Shown here: positions 8,834 through 17,642 of the stretch, in pieces
How positions within the stretch are numbered: position 1 is the stretch's first letter
Layout of the letters: each line of letters opens with the position of its first letter
Assembly (NCBI GenBank): GCA_963785755.1
Contig: CAWAXG010000031.1
Coordinates: forward strand, 248,001-312,000
Direction of reading: 5' to 3'
DNA from: JACCXG01 sp963785755
Lineage (GTDB): Bacteria > Acidobacteriota > Vicinamibacteria > Vicinamibacterales > 2-12-FULL-66-21
Length of the DNA stretch: 64,000 nucleotides
The notes under the pieces: generated by a model
What the model was told of the DNA's origin: nothing
What the model saw: the letters and a program-made list of their open reading frames with translations, nothing else
Database searches by the model: none
Position numbers and translations under genes: made by a program

Positions 8834-11800
8834 ATGCGTGCTCAACTCCGGCGCCGGACTTTCCTGGTGTGCTGTGCCGCTCTGGTCATCGCCATTCCGG
8901 GACTTTCAATCGACCTGCTCGGGCAGGCCGGCAAGCGTCCGCTGACCTATGACGTCTTCGACGCGTGGCGATCGATTCAGGGGACGACGCTGTCGCGCGA
9001 TGGTCAGTGGCTCGCGTATGCCGTCACGGCCCAGGCGATTGACGGCGAGCTCATCGTCCGCAATCTCCAGTCGGGCCAGGAGTACCGGCATCCGCGCGGG
9101 ATCAGCCCGGAGTTCACGGCCGATGGCAGGTTCGTCGTGTTCTCGATCACGCCGACCAAGGCCGATGAGGAGCGCCAGCGGGAGCAGGAACGGCGATCCG
9201 GCCGCGGCCAGGGGCGCGGCGAGAACCAGGCGGAGGAAGGGCAGCGCAATCAGCCGCGGAACTCGGCCGGCATCATGAACCTGTCGTCAGGCCAGGTGTC
9301 GACAGTCGAGCGGATCGGCAGCATCAGCCTGGCCGAGGAATCGTCCGCGTGGGTCGCGCTCCATCGCGGTATGGGCCGCGCCGGTGGCGCCGGGCGGGGA
9401 GGTCGCGGAGCTGGCCGCGGCGGCGGCCCGCCTTCGCCTCCCCCCGCGACGCCTGCCGCGAACACACCAGGCGCGACGACGACCCCGCCGCCCACGACCA
9501 CTCCGCCGGCCACCGGCACGGGACGCGGAGGGCAGCAGGGTCAGGCCGCGGCGGAAACAGAATCCCGGGAAGCGGCGGCCACGCCGCGCGGCAAGCGCAA
9601 GGATCCCGGCAGCGATCTGATCCTCCGCAACCTGTCGAACGGACAGGAGGTCGTGATTCCGCTGGTTTCCGACTTCGCCTGGAATCGCGACGGGTCGTGG
9701 ATGGCCTACGGCGTCTCATCGCAGAAAGCGGAGGAGGACGGAGCCTTCGCGAGGCAGATGAGCGACGGCACGGTTCGCACGCTGCAGAAGGGCAAGGGCA
9801 ACTACAAGAGCTTCGCATTCGACGAGGCGGGGAAGCAGATGGCGTTCCTGAGCGATCAGGCCGAATACGACAAGGAGGTCTCGCCGTATCGCCTCTATCT
9901 CTGGAAGCCGGGCGAGACCGCCGCGTCCGAGCTCGTGTCGGCAGCGACCCGCGGTCTGCCGCAGGGCATGGTCGTGAGCGATCAAACCGCTCCGCGATTC
10001 TCCGAGGACGGTGAGCGCTTGTTTCTCGGCACCGCGCCGCCTCCGCCGGCGCCGGCGCCGGACAACGCGCCTGAACTTCGCCAGGTGGATCTGTGGCACT
10101 GGAAGGATCCGCTGCTGCAGCCGATGCAGCGCGTGCGCGCGCAGCAGGAGCGAAACCGCAGTTATCGCGCGGTCGTGCACCTTGCCGACAAGCGGTTCGT
10201 CCAGCTCGGCACGCCCGACATGCCCACCGTCAATCCGGGCGAGGATCCGAGCCGAACGCTCGCCACCGACGATCTGCCGTACCGGCACGAGGTCTCGTGG
10301 GATTCGAGCTACGGCGACTCCTACCTGGTCGATCTGAAGACCGGACAGCGAAAGAAGATCGCCGAGCATTTCCGCGCCGGCTCGCCGCAATCGCTGTCGC
10401 CCGGCGGGAGGTACGTGCTGTATTTCGACGAGGGCCAGAACGACTGGTTCACCTATCGCGTCGCGGATGGCACTCGCGTCAACCTGACGGAAAAGCTCGG
10501 TCCCAACTTCTGGCGCGAGGATCACGACTCGCCGAGCCTGCCGCCTGCCTATGGCACCGCGGGCTGGACGGCTGACGATCGTTCGATCCTGCTCTACGAC
10601 AAGTACGACATCTGGGAGGTCCGTCCGGACGGCAGCGGCGCGCGGATGGTGACCAGCGGCGACGGCCGCCGGCAGCAGATCGTGTTCCGCTACCGGTCGC
10701 TCGATGCGGAGCAACGCACCATTCCCGCGGATCGGCCGCTTCTGCTGTCGGCCAACGAGGACAAGTCCGAGGACAGCGGCTTCTATCGGGTCGCCCTGAA
10801 CGGCACGGCGGCGCCGGAGAAGATCATCATGCTGCCGAAGGCGTTCGGGCAGATCACGAAGGCGAAGAACGCCGACCGCCTGGTGGTCACGGTCTCACGC
10901 TTCGACGAGTTTCCCGACCTGTGGGTCACCGACACCAGCTTCCGCGATCTGAAGAAGGTGTCGAATGCCAATCCGCAGCAGGGCGAGTACGTCTGGGGCA
11001 AGACCGAGCTGATCAAGTATCGCAACGCCGACGGCAAGGACCTGCGCGCCATCCTCGCCAAGCCGGACAACTTCGATCCGGCGAAGAAGTATCCGCTGAT
11101 GGTCTACATCTACGAGGAGCTGTCCGAAGGGCTGCACAGCTATCGCGCGCCGGGGCCCGGCACCAGCATCAACATCACGCGCTACGTCAGCAACGGCTAC
11201 GTCGTGCTGATGCCCGACATCGTCTACGACACCGGCTACCCCGGCGAGAGCGCCGAGAAGTGCGTCATTCCGGCGGTCAACGAGATTGTGTCGAAGGGCT
11301 ACATCGACCCGAAACGGATCGGCATCCAGGGGCACTCGTGGGGCGGATATCAGATCACGCATCTGATCACGCGCACCAACATGTTCGCCGCCGTCCAGGC
11401 CGGCGCGTCGGTGTCGAACATGATCAGCGCGTATGGCGGGATTCGATGGGGCACGGGGATGTCGCGCGCGTTCCAGTACGAGAAGACGCAGAGCCGGATC
11501 GGCGCGCCGCCGTGGGACGCGCCGCTGCAGTTCATCGAGAACTCACCGATCTTCTGGGTCGAGAAGGTGAAGACGCCGTACCTCAGCATCCACAACGACG
11601 AAGACGATGCGGTGCCGTGGTATCAGGGGATCGAGTTCTTCAGCGCGCTCCGCCGCCTCGGCAAGGAAGCCTACATGTTCGTCTACAACGGCGAGCCGCA
11701 CGGCCTGCGCAATCGCGACAACATGAAGCACTGGACGGTGCACCAGGACGAGTTCTTCGACCACTACCTCCTGGGCAAGCCAGCGCCTGAATGGATGGAG

Positions 11801-11896
11801 AAGGGCGTGCCGTTCCTCGAGCGCGGGAAGCGGGACGTGACGGACCTGTTCAAGCCGAAGGACGCGAAGGCGACCACCGACTCGGCGTCGCGCTGA
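8834..11896 (+). CDS. Secreted S9-family (prolyl oligopeptidase-like) serine peptidase
   Basis: 1020-residue protein with an N-terminal signal segment (RRTFLVCCAALVIAIPGLS), a propeller-like middle and a C-terminal alpha/beta-hydrolase domain. The nucleophile motif GHSWGG places serine at about 835. The acid lies in HNDEDDAVPW and the histidine in NGEPHGLRN. A Gly/Arg then Pro/Thr-rich low-complexity insert spans about residues 175-255. The ATG at 8834 follows a strong gaggggga ribosome site. In-frame codons further upstream fall in the palindromic repeat and are not coding. It probably degrades peptides in the periplasm. It converges with the VWA gene, 6 bases apart. Confidence 0.88.
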   Translation: MRAQLRRRTFLVCCAALVIAIPGLSIDLLGQAGKRPLTYDVFDAWRSIQGTTLSRDGQWLAYAVTAQAIDGELIVRNLQSGQEYRHPRGISPEFTADGRFVVFSITPTKADEERQREQERRSGRGQGRGENQAEEGQRNQPRNSAGIMNLSSGQVSTVERIGSISLAEESSAWVALHRGMGRAGGAGRGGRGAGRGGGPPSPPPATPAANTPGATTTPPPTTTPPATGTGRGGQQGQAAAETESREAAATPRGKRKDPGSDLILRNLSNGQEVVIPLVSDFAWNRDGSWMAYGVSSQKAEEDGAFARQMSDGTVRTLQKGKGNYKSFAFDEAGKQMAFLSDQAEYDKEVSPYRLYLWKPGETAASELVSAATRGLPQGMVVSDQTAPRFSEDGERLFLGTAPPPPAPAPDNAPELRQVDLWHWKDPLLQPMQRVRAQQERNRSYRAVVHLADKRFVQLGTPDMPTVNPGEDPSRTLATDDLPYRHEVSWDSSYGDSYLVDLKTGQRKKIAEHFRAGSPQSLSPGGRYVLYFDEGQNDWFTYRVADGTRVNLTEKLGPNFWREDHDSPSLPPAYGTAGWTADDRSILLYDKYDIWEVRPDGSGARMVTSGDGRRQQIVFRYRSLDAEQRTIPADRPLLLSANEDKSEDSGFYRVALNGTAAPEKIIMLPKAFGQITKAKNADRLVVTVSRFDEFPDLWVTDTSFRDLKKVSNANPQQGEYVWGKTELIKYRNADGKDLRAILAKPDNFDPAKKYPLMVYIYEELSEGLHSYRAPGPGTSINITRYVSNGYVVLMPDIVYDTGYPGESAEKCVIPAVNEIVSKGYIDPKRIGIQGHSWGGYQITHLITRTNMFAAVQAGASVSNMISAYGGIRWGTGMSRAFQYEKTQSRIGAPPWDAPLQFIENSPIFWVEKVKTPYLSIHNDEDDAVPWYQGIEFFSALRRLGKEAYMFVYNGEPHGLRNRDNMKHWTVHQDEFFDHYLLGKPAPEWMEKGVPFLERGKRDVTDLFKPKDAKATTDSASR

Positions 11897-11902
11897 GAAG
11901 GC

Positions 11903-13891
11903 TCAGCGCGCGTTGGCCACCCTGATCGCGATCATCTGCTGATCGGTTTTGTCGCCGGCTTTCGCTGCGATCTCGACCACGTATTCACCGATGTACAGCG
12001 GGGCCAGATTCAAGGTCGCGGAAAGTATCGAGCCGCCGTCTGACTGCTGGATGATGGTCGGTACTGGAAACGGCATTGGCTTGCCGTTGCGATCCAGCAG
12101 CCGCGCCTGATGCGACGAGAGCTCCGCCAGGATCGGCCAGTCGAGGCGCAGGCGCTCGGTCCGCCTGAACGCGAAGATGGCGAGCGGACGATACGCGGAG
12201 ACTGCGGCCGATGCCGCGCGATAGGCGAGCGGCTTGCCGAGCAGTGGGCCTTCCGGGCGGGCAATGGCGATGGTGTCGGAGTCGCTCATCTGCTCGAGCC
12301 CGCCGCGGACCTTCACGACCGCCTGCCACGGCCCGGCATCGGTCCCCACCGGCACGCGAATCACGGTGCCGCGCGCGCCGGCATCGATCCGTCCGGCAGC
12401 GGTCGTCGCGGCGCCGGTCTTCGGCGTGAGCAGCACTTCGACGTCCGCGCCCTCTTTCCAACGGCCCGACTCGATCTCGGCGGCCGACAGTTCGGCGACG
12501 ATGGCCAGGTCGGCGCCCTGCGCAATTCCGTAGGCCTGGGCTCTCGACGACGGACTGATCCGTGAGAGCGCGCTCAACGCCATCTTCTCGGGCGCCGGCG
12601 GCGCAGCAGAGGTCGCCGCCGCTGTGCGCGCATTTCTGATTGACGCCATTTCCTCTTCAGTGGGCGCCCGATATTCGCGCCGCGCCCGGATGGTCTGGCG
12701 CGTCGCCTTGAGCCGCACGGTCAGCTTGCGCGGCTGTCCGTCCCATCGCGTGTTGCTGGTGTAGTAGCCGAGTACGTAATGTGACGACAGGTCGTCGGCG
12801 ACCTTGGACATGCCGGCGCGCAGATCGTTGCTCTGCAGGACGGCGACGCCGTCGGTTTCCTCGGCCAGGACGGCCAGGTTCGACGTGCCCTCGTTCATCA
12901 TGCTGGACGCCATGTCGAGGCCGCCGGGCCGGACTGTGTAGAACGAGACGTTGGCGTGACGCGACTGTCGAAGCAGCTGGCGGAACCGTTGTTCGTAGTC
13001 GATGCCTCGCAGGCGTGCACGTTCCGCCTCCATCCGCATCTGATCGGGCTCGCCGCGTCCGGTGCTGCCAAGCGTGAGGCCGCCGGTCGGGCCGACGCCG
13101 ACTGGCGGCGGATTGCCGCGGCCGGAGCGATCCATCGCGATGTCGCTGAACCGCGACGCCGGCGAGAACAGCGAATCCGAGAAGAAGATGATGTTCTTCC
13201 GTTCCTCGCGCAGCTCGCCGAGTATGGCGACGAGCCCCTCGAGGTCCGAGTACACCTTGTCGAGCCGTTTGAGGGCGATCAGCTGCTTGGCTTCGTTTGG
13301 AAACGCGGCCTCGAGCTCGAGCTCGTCGGGCTGCGGCGCGATCCGTCCCTGCAGTCCCCAGAACGGAAGTTTCTCGAGCTGCTCCTGAATCACCAGCGTC
13401 TGCTGGCCGAGGATCAAGTCTCTCGGCGTCTGAATGGGCGTCAGCAGTCCGAAAAGGTCCTGCGGCCCCATCATCCGATTGAGCAGCTCGGTGATCGGCA
13501 CGCGCGTCCGATGCGATCCGCCGAAGTCGACATGGAACGCATCGAGATACAGGACGAACACGCGGTACTTCGGGTCGCGCGCCAGCTCGAACGCGTCGCG
13601 CTGCGAGTTGGGATCGCGGCGCTCGCTGAGCGGCGTGAACTCCGGATGATCGATGAACTCGAGGGTGTCGATGGCCTGGACTTTGCCATCTTCGAGCAGC
13701 TCGAAGTCGTTCTGCGTCAGGCCGAGGATCGGCTTGCCGTCGCGCGTCGGGTAGGCATCGACCCGGACGTAGTGCGCGCCGGTTCGAAAGGTCGGCGTCG
13801 GACGCTGAGGATCGGGCTTCTGATCCTGAGCGCCAACCGACAGCACGGTCAGGGCGAGCACGACCGTCAGCGCCGATAACACGCGTGGCAT
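11903..13891 (-). CDS. VWFA-related acidobacterial domain protein, secreted
   Basis: 662 residues. The signal peptide MPRVLSALTVVLALTVLSVGA is followed by an N-terminal beta domain (YVRVDAYPTRDGKPILGLTQ) and the LLEDGKVQ stretch typical of the TIGR03436 family. A von Willebrand A-like fold follows with VFVLYLDAFHVDF at the first strand and NIIFFSDSLF further on. The C-terminal third is beta-rich and unassigned. Such proteins are abundant in Acidobacteria and are thought to be surface or periplasmic adhesion or binding modules; no enzyme activity is known to me. The start has a GGAGATCCCC ribosome site. Confidence 0.82.
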   Translation of the reverse strand: MPRVLSALTVVLALTVLSVGAQDQKPDPQRPTPTFRTGAHYVRVDAYPTRDGKPILGLTQNDFELLEDGKVQAIDTLEFIDHPEFTPLSERRDPNSQRDAFELARDPKYRVFVLYLDAFHVDFGGSHRTRVPITELLNRMMGPQDLFGLLTPIQTPRDLILGQQTLVIQEQLEKLPFWGLQGRIAPQPDELELEAAFPNEAKQLIALKRLDKVYSDLEGLVAILGELREERKNIIFFSDSLFSPASRFSDIAMDRSGRGNPPPVGVGPTGGLTLGSTGRGEPDQMRMEAERARLRGIDYEQRFRQLLRQSRHANVSFYTVRPGGLDMASSMMNEGTSNLAVLAEETDGVAVLQSNDLRAGMSKVADDLSSHYVLGYYTSNTRWDGQPRKLTVRLKATRQTIRARREYRAPTEEEMASIRNARTAAATSAAPPAPEKMALSALSRISPSSRAQAYGIAQGADLAIVAELSAAEIESGRWKEGADVEVLLTPKTGAATTAAGRIDAGARGTVIRVPVGTDAGPWQAVVKVRGGLEQMSDSDTIAIARPEGPLLGKPLAYRAASAAVSAYRPLAIFAFRRTERLRLDWPILAELSSHQARLLDRNGKPMPFPVPTIIQQSDGGSILSATLNLAPLYIGEYVVEIAAKAGDKTDQQMIAIRVANAR

Positions 13892-13933
13892 GGGGATCTC
13901 CGCAGGGCTGGCAGGGGCACTATACCTTCATTT

Positions 13934-14005
13934 CAAGGTTCTGGGCTCAGGGGTTCAGGGGTTCAGGGGTTCGGGACCGGGGTTCAAAGGTTCAGGGGTT
14001 CACCG
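13934..14005. repeat. Tandem ggttcagg repeat
   Basis: Repeated units of the form ggggttca, including caggggttcaggggttc, then a spacer and ggttcaaaggttcagggg. It lies upstream of the VWA gene start and downstream of the deoxyribosyltransferase-like gene. The same motif recurs, in both orientations, at 43103-43199. Confidence 0.65.
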
Positions 14006-14023
14006 GGTTGGGGGAATTCGGGG

Positions 14024-14467
14024 CTAGCAGGTTGGGCGCGGGGCGAGGAAGACTTCGACGAAGCGCAGCAGATCAGCGGCGTCACGGTAGGGGTAGGTGG
14101 TGCAAGCGGGGTGGGTGTTGCCGGCGATCAGGCGGGACACGCGGTCGCGGCGTTGGGCATCGTAGAGGATCAGCACCCGCTGACAGGTCTCGGCGGCGCG
14201 GCCGATCACATAGCCGACCTCGAACCCGACGCCATAGCTCGAGCCCGACGCCTCGGCGATCAGCACGTCGGCCGATTCGAGCCAGCGCAGGTCCCGTTCG
14301 AAGACCTCACGCTCGGTCAGCCGTGCCTCGGCGCCGTCCGCGTCATCGGCGAGCAGATGCCGCGTGAGCACGCGATGCCCCATCCCCTCGAGCGCGTCGG
14401 CCACGGCCCGGATCACACCCAGCGCCCCGCGATCGCCGCGCACGGTGCACGCGAGATAGATGTTCAT
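14024..14467 (-). CDS. 2'-deoxynucleoside 5'-phosphate N-hydrolase-like protein (DNPH1/Rcl-like)
   Basis: 147-residue member of the nucleoside 2-deoxyribosyltransferase superfamily. The start MNIYLACTVRG matches the substrate-binding first strand. The stretch RDLRWLESADVLIAEAS, followed by YGVGFEVGY, carries the conserved Asp and the catalytic-type Glu of the DNPH1/Rcl branch, which hydrolyses dNMPs to the base and deoxyribose-5-phosphate. The gene follows dUTPase on the same strand, about 140 bases away. This supports a role in cleaning the deoxynucleotide pool, since dUTPase yields dUMP. A plain nucleoside deoxyribosyltransferase cannot be excluded from sequence alone. Confidence 0.75.
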   Translation of the reverse strand: MNIYLACTVRGDRGALGVIRAVADALEGMGHRVLTRHLLADDADGAEARLTEREVFERDLRWLESADVLIAEASGSSYGVGFEVGYVIGRAAETCQRVLILYDAQRRDRVSRLIAGNTHPACTTYPYRDAADLLRFVEVFLAPRPTC

Positions 14468-14506
14468 GCTCTAGTTGATCCCGTTTTCCAGAATTAATCC
14501 TCCCGT

Positions 14507-14558
14507 CCTCCTTGTGAAGAAGAGACGTGGCCGAAGAACCAGGGTTTTCACAAGGAGG
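14507..14558. repeat. 12-bp inverted repeat between dut and the N-hydrolase gene
   Basis: The arms cctccttgtgaa (14507-14518) and ttcacaaggagg (14547-14558) are perfect reverse complements with a 28-base loop. On the minus strand it follows dut and precedes the ATG at 14467. It could be a transcript processing or attenuation hairpin; there is no clear T-tract. Confidence 0.45.
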
Positions 14559-14609
14559 CCGAGGGGAGGAATTCCGTTTGGGTTTTTGCACCTTAGGACT
14601 CCTGAACGA

Positions 14610-15044
14610 CTAACCTCCCGTCCTGCCGAATCCTCCCCGCGATTCCTCCCGCAACGTCTCCGCTTCCTCCCACCCGACCCTGGGAGCCGCAAGGAAAATG
14701 CCCTGAGCAATCCGGTCCCCGCGGCGGACCGCCACCGGAGCGTCGGTGAAGTTCATGACGGCTATCTTGATTTCGTCCGACGGCCCGCAATAGTCGGGAT
14801 CGACCACGCCGACGCCGTTGGCCACCATCAGCCCGCGTTTGAGCGGCGTGCTGCTGCGGGCAAAGATGCCGAGAAACATCCCCTTCGGCACCTCCACGAC
14901 CAGCCCCGTCGGCACGAGCGCAACCCCGCCCGCGTTCACGACCGTGTCTTCCGCCGCAGCCAGATCGAAGGCCGCCGCATCATCACTTTCATAGCGGGGC
15001 AGGGGCACATCCGGCCGCAAGCGCCGGATTCGTACGTTCATCAT
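14610..15044 (-). CDS. dut: dUTP diphosphatase
   Basis: Trimeric-type dUTPase, about 144 residues, converting dUTP to dUMP and pyrophosphate. Visible motifs in order: motif 1 AAFDLAA, motif 2 ARSSTPLKRGL, motif 3 GVGVVDPDYCG with the sugar-stacking tyrosine, motif 4 RGDRIAQGIF, and the C-terminal motif 5 RGGFGRTGG. Motif 3 is longer than usual (PSDEIK follows), as in some archaeal and acidobacterial forms. Two adjacent ATGs (15044 and 15041) follow a GGAGAAGAG ribosome site and either could start. An in-frame extension to 15173 runs through the repetitive intergenic DNA and is rejected. Confidence 0.88.
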   Translation of the reverse strand: MMNVRIRRLRPDVPLPRYESDDAAAFDLAAAEDTVVNAGGVALVPTGLVVEVPKGMFLGIFARSSTPLKRGLMVANGVGVVDPDYCGPSDEIKIAVMNFTDAPVAVRRGDRIAQGIFLAAPRVGWEEAETLREESRGGFGRTGG

Positions 15045-15074
15045 CTCTTCTCCAAACCAGCGCGCAGTGCACTC

Positions 15075-15210
15075 CGTGGCGTGCACCGAGCACGTGCTAC
15101 GTGGCACAGAGGCCTGGGGTACGTGAGCACGTAGCACGTAGGACCATGCACGTGTGCACGTAGCACACTGCACGAAAGCACATGAGCACGCAGCACGTAG
15201 GACGTGGCAC
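15075..15210. repeat. Degenerate gcacgtagcacgtaggac repeats
   Basis: Intergenic stretch rich in cacgt units. Two near-identical 20-mers lie at 15125-15144 and 15184-15203 (gagcacgtagcacgtaggac, one mismatch), with further partial copies between and before them. A related sequence appears at 25011-25045. It fills the gap between the membrane protein gene and dut. Confidence 0.55.
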
Positions 15211-15215
15211 GTGCG

Positions 15216-16859
15216 TCACCGAAACCGATAGAGCCTCGTGCCCGGCCGTGCGCCGATAGCCAGGAGCTCGACGTCCGATCGCTGCCTGAGCAGCTCGATG
15301 GTCTTTTCCGCATCGTTGCCGTAGCGGTGCGGGTGGACGGTGAAGTGCGTCACGCCCGCGTCGCGCATGGCCTTGATCGCGTGTTCCTGCGGAAAGTACC
15401 AGAACGTCCACGCGACGCGCCGATAGGACTCGGGCGTGTAGCCGCTGTAGCCGTTCATCAGCGGCCGCCAGTGCCTCGTCGAGTTGAGGACGTACTCGGC
15501 GTTCGCGAACACCGCATTCGGCGGGTAGAACGGTGTTTCGGCGAGCACCACCGGACCGGTCTCCTGTGCCAGGACGTCGTAGACCCTCGAGATCCCCTCG
15601 AATCGCCGGTACTCGAATGGCGCGCGCAGCGCCTCGAGATTCACGAGCACGACCGCGGCAATCGCGGCCGCCGTGAGCCAGCGGCGGGGGCTCGTCTGCC
15701 GGAGCGCGGCGAGCCCCAGGCCGGCGAGGATGGCCATCGCCAGAAGAAAGAGATTGCCGAATCGGGCCGCGGCGCGTAGCCCCTGCATCGGCGGGAACAC
15801 CGCGTAGAGCCACCCGTACAGCGGCGTCCGCAGTCCAAGCGACAGCACGAATCCGGCGAGCCCGATGGCGACGACCATCAGGAGCCGCGATCGGTGCGTT
15901 CCCGAGCGGATACCGTGCCACAACGCGAACGCGGACAGGATGATGGCGACCACGCCGGGGAAGAACGAATCGACGGGATTCGCGAAGAACCGGGCGCTCC
16001 AGGTGTAGAAGTGCACGCGACCCGCCGCAGCGATGTAGCCGGTCAGGCTTGCCGAATAGTCGGTCACGCTCTCGATCGAGCGGACCATGTTCTGTTCGAT
16101 GGCGACGCGACGGTAGGGGATCGCGAGCGGCAGCACCAGCACGACCGTCACGACCGTCGCAATCAGGAACGCCGTCAGGACCGCGCGAGGATGGTGCCGC
16201 CACTCCGCGATCCGCGCGATCAGCGCGATCGCGATCATGACCGTGGCAAACACCACGAGGTAGCCGGAGGTGTAGGCCATGAGCACCATCGAGATCGCCA
16301 GGCCGACGGCAGTACTGACCCGTGGCTGAAGGATCAGCCGGTCGGTGAACAGCAAGGCGAGCGGCAGGCCGTAGGCGTGGATGCCCTGGATGTGGGCAAT
16401 CCGCGTGAGCGTGTGGGTGTTGAATGCGAAGAGCGATCCGGCAGCCAGCGCGCCCGGACGATCCGTCGTCCAGGAATAGACCAGGGCGTAAGTGGCCAGG
16501 CCGGTCAGCGCGAAGCCGAGGAGCAGCGCCAGGTTGAACGCGAGGACGGGCGATCCACCCAGCCAGAAGACGGGGGCCGCCAGGATCGCCGGCACGATCA
16601 GCGGCTCCGAAAACGCGAGCGTGTCCTTCGCGGGATAGAAGATGTTGGCGTCGAACAGCCGCAGCGGATCGCGGGGCAGCTGGTGCACCACCCACGCCAT
16701 GATCCATTCGTTCAACTGCGTGTCGCCGTTGTCGTTCCTCGACAGGACCCCGGGGTTGCTCGCCATCGGCCACGTGTGGATCACCGGGAGGAGCAGGAAC
16801 ACGACGACGGCGAGCCAGTGCGACCGTAATGTCCCGGCGATGGCGCGAAGGGCCGTCAT
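15216..16859 (-). CDS. Polytopic membrane protein, GT-C glycosyltransferase-like
   Basis: 547-residue integral membrane protein with about 11-12 hydrophobic segments. The first is near residues 15-28 (AVVVFLLLPVIHTWP) and the rest run to about 395, followed by a soluble C-terminal domain of about 150 residues. The first periplasmic loop has NDNGDTQLNEW, in the position where GT-C (PMT/ArnT-like) enzymes carry acidic catalytic residues. The overall plan matches bacterial YfhO/DUF6541-like proteins that move lipid-linked sugars. Substrate unknown. Its ATG overlaps the uridine kinase stop by the four bases ATGA, so the two are translationally coupled. Confidence 0.65.
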   Translation of the reverse strand: MTALRAIAGTLRSHWLAVVVFLLLPVIHTWPMASNPGVLSRNDNGDTQLNEWIMAWVVHQLPRDPLRLFDANIFYPAKDTLAFSEPLIVPAILAAPVFWLGGSPVLAFNLALLLGFALTGLATYALVYSWTTDRPGALAAGSLFAFNTHTLTRIAHIQGIHAYGLPLALLFTDRLILQPRVSTAVGLAISMVLMAYTSGYLVVFATVMIAIALIARIAEWRHHPRAVLTAFLIATVVTVVLVLPLAIPYRRVAIEQNMVRSIESVTDYSASLTGYIAAAGRVHFYTWSARFFANPVDSFFPGVVAIILSAFALWHGIRSGTHRSRLLMVVAIGLAGFVLSLGLRTPLYGWLYAVFPPMQGLRAAARFGNLFLLAMAILAGLGLAALRQTSPRRWLTAAAIAAVVLVNLEALRAPFEYRRFEGISRVYDVLAQETGPVVLAETPFYPPNAVFANAEYVLNSTRHWRPLMNGYSGYTPESYRRVAWTFWYFPQEHAIKAMRDAGVTHFTVHPHRYGNDAEKTIELLRQRSDVELLAIGARPGTRLYRFR

Positions 16860-17530
16860 CGCGCGGTGAGGCTGCGGATCAGCGTCAGCAGCATGTCGAT
16901 GGCGACGGCGTTGTGACCTCCCTGCGGAATGATGACGTCCGCATACCGCTTGCTGGGCTCGACGAAGTCGAGGTGCATCGGCTTGACCGTGCTCAGGTAC
17001 TGATCGATCACCGACTGTACCGTTCTGCCGCGCTCGGCGGTGTCGCGCTGGAGCCGGCGGATGAAGCGGATGTCGTCATCGGTATCCACGAACACCTTGA
17101 CGTCCATGAGTGAGCGCAAGGGAGCATCGGTGAAGATCAGAATGCCCTCGACGATGACCGCGCGTCGCGGCGCCGCGGTCTGGGTCGTGCGCTTCCGTGC
17201 GTACCTCGAGAAATCGTACATCGGCACGTCCACGGTGCGGCCCGATCGCAGCGCTTCGACGTGACGGACCAGCAGATCCGTTTCGAGTGAGTCCGGGTGA
17301 TCGTAATTGAGGGCCGCGCGCTCCTCCAGCCGGAGGTCGTCGCGGTCGCGATAGTACCGATCGTGCTCGAGGACGGTGACCTGCTCGTCGCCGATGCTCT
17401 CGACAATCCGCCGCACGACCGTGGTTTTTCCCGAGCCAGAGCCGCCGGCGACGCCGATGATGATCGGAGGGGACGAGGCGCCCGCGGAAATCTCAGGCGA
17501 TTTCGCGGTTTTGCCTGCCTTTGACACCAT
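16856..17530 (-). CDS. udk: Uridine kinase
   Basis: 224-residue P-loop kinase phosphorylating uridine or cytidine with ATP or GTP in the pyrimidine salvage pathway. The Walker A loop GVAGGSGSGKTT lies at about residues 26-37. The HDRYYRD and NYDHPDSLETDLL segments are nucleoside-binding signatures of the family, and MYDFSRYAR is the lid-adjacent motif. The first 20 residues are a non-conserved tail. It is first in a pair with the overlapping membrane protein gene. Phosphoribulokinase-like function is less likely given the udk-type motifs. Confidence 0.88.
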   Translation of the reverse strand: MVSKAGKTAKSPEISAGASSPPIIIGVAGGSGSGKTTVVRRIVESIGDEQVTVLEHDRYYRDRDDLRLEERAALNYDHPDSLETDLLVRHVEALRSGRTVDVPMYDFSRYARKRTTQTAAPRRAVIVEGILIFTDAPLRSLMDVKVFVDTDDDIRFIRRLQRDTAERGRTVQSVIDQYLSTVKPMHLDFVEPSKRYADVIIPQGGHNAVAIDMLLTLIRSLTAR

Positions 17531-17642
17531 TCTTCACGAGTCCTCACGGCGGCCTCAGGCGCCGCGCCGGAATCTGGAAGAGTATCAGGAAGTCAAGGAA
17601 TCAGCCGCTCGGAGCCGATAAGTACCGGGACGCGGAGGGGCC

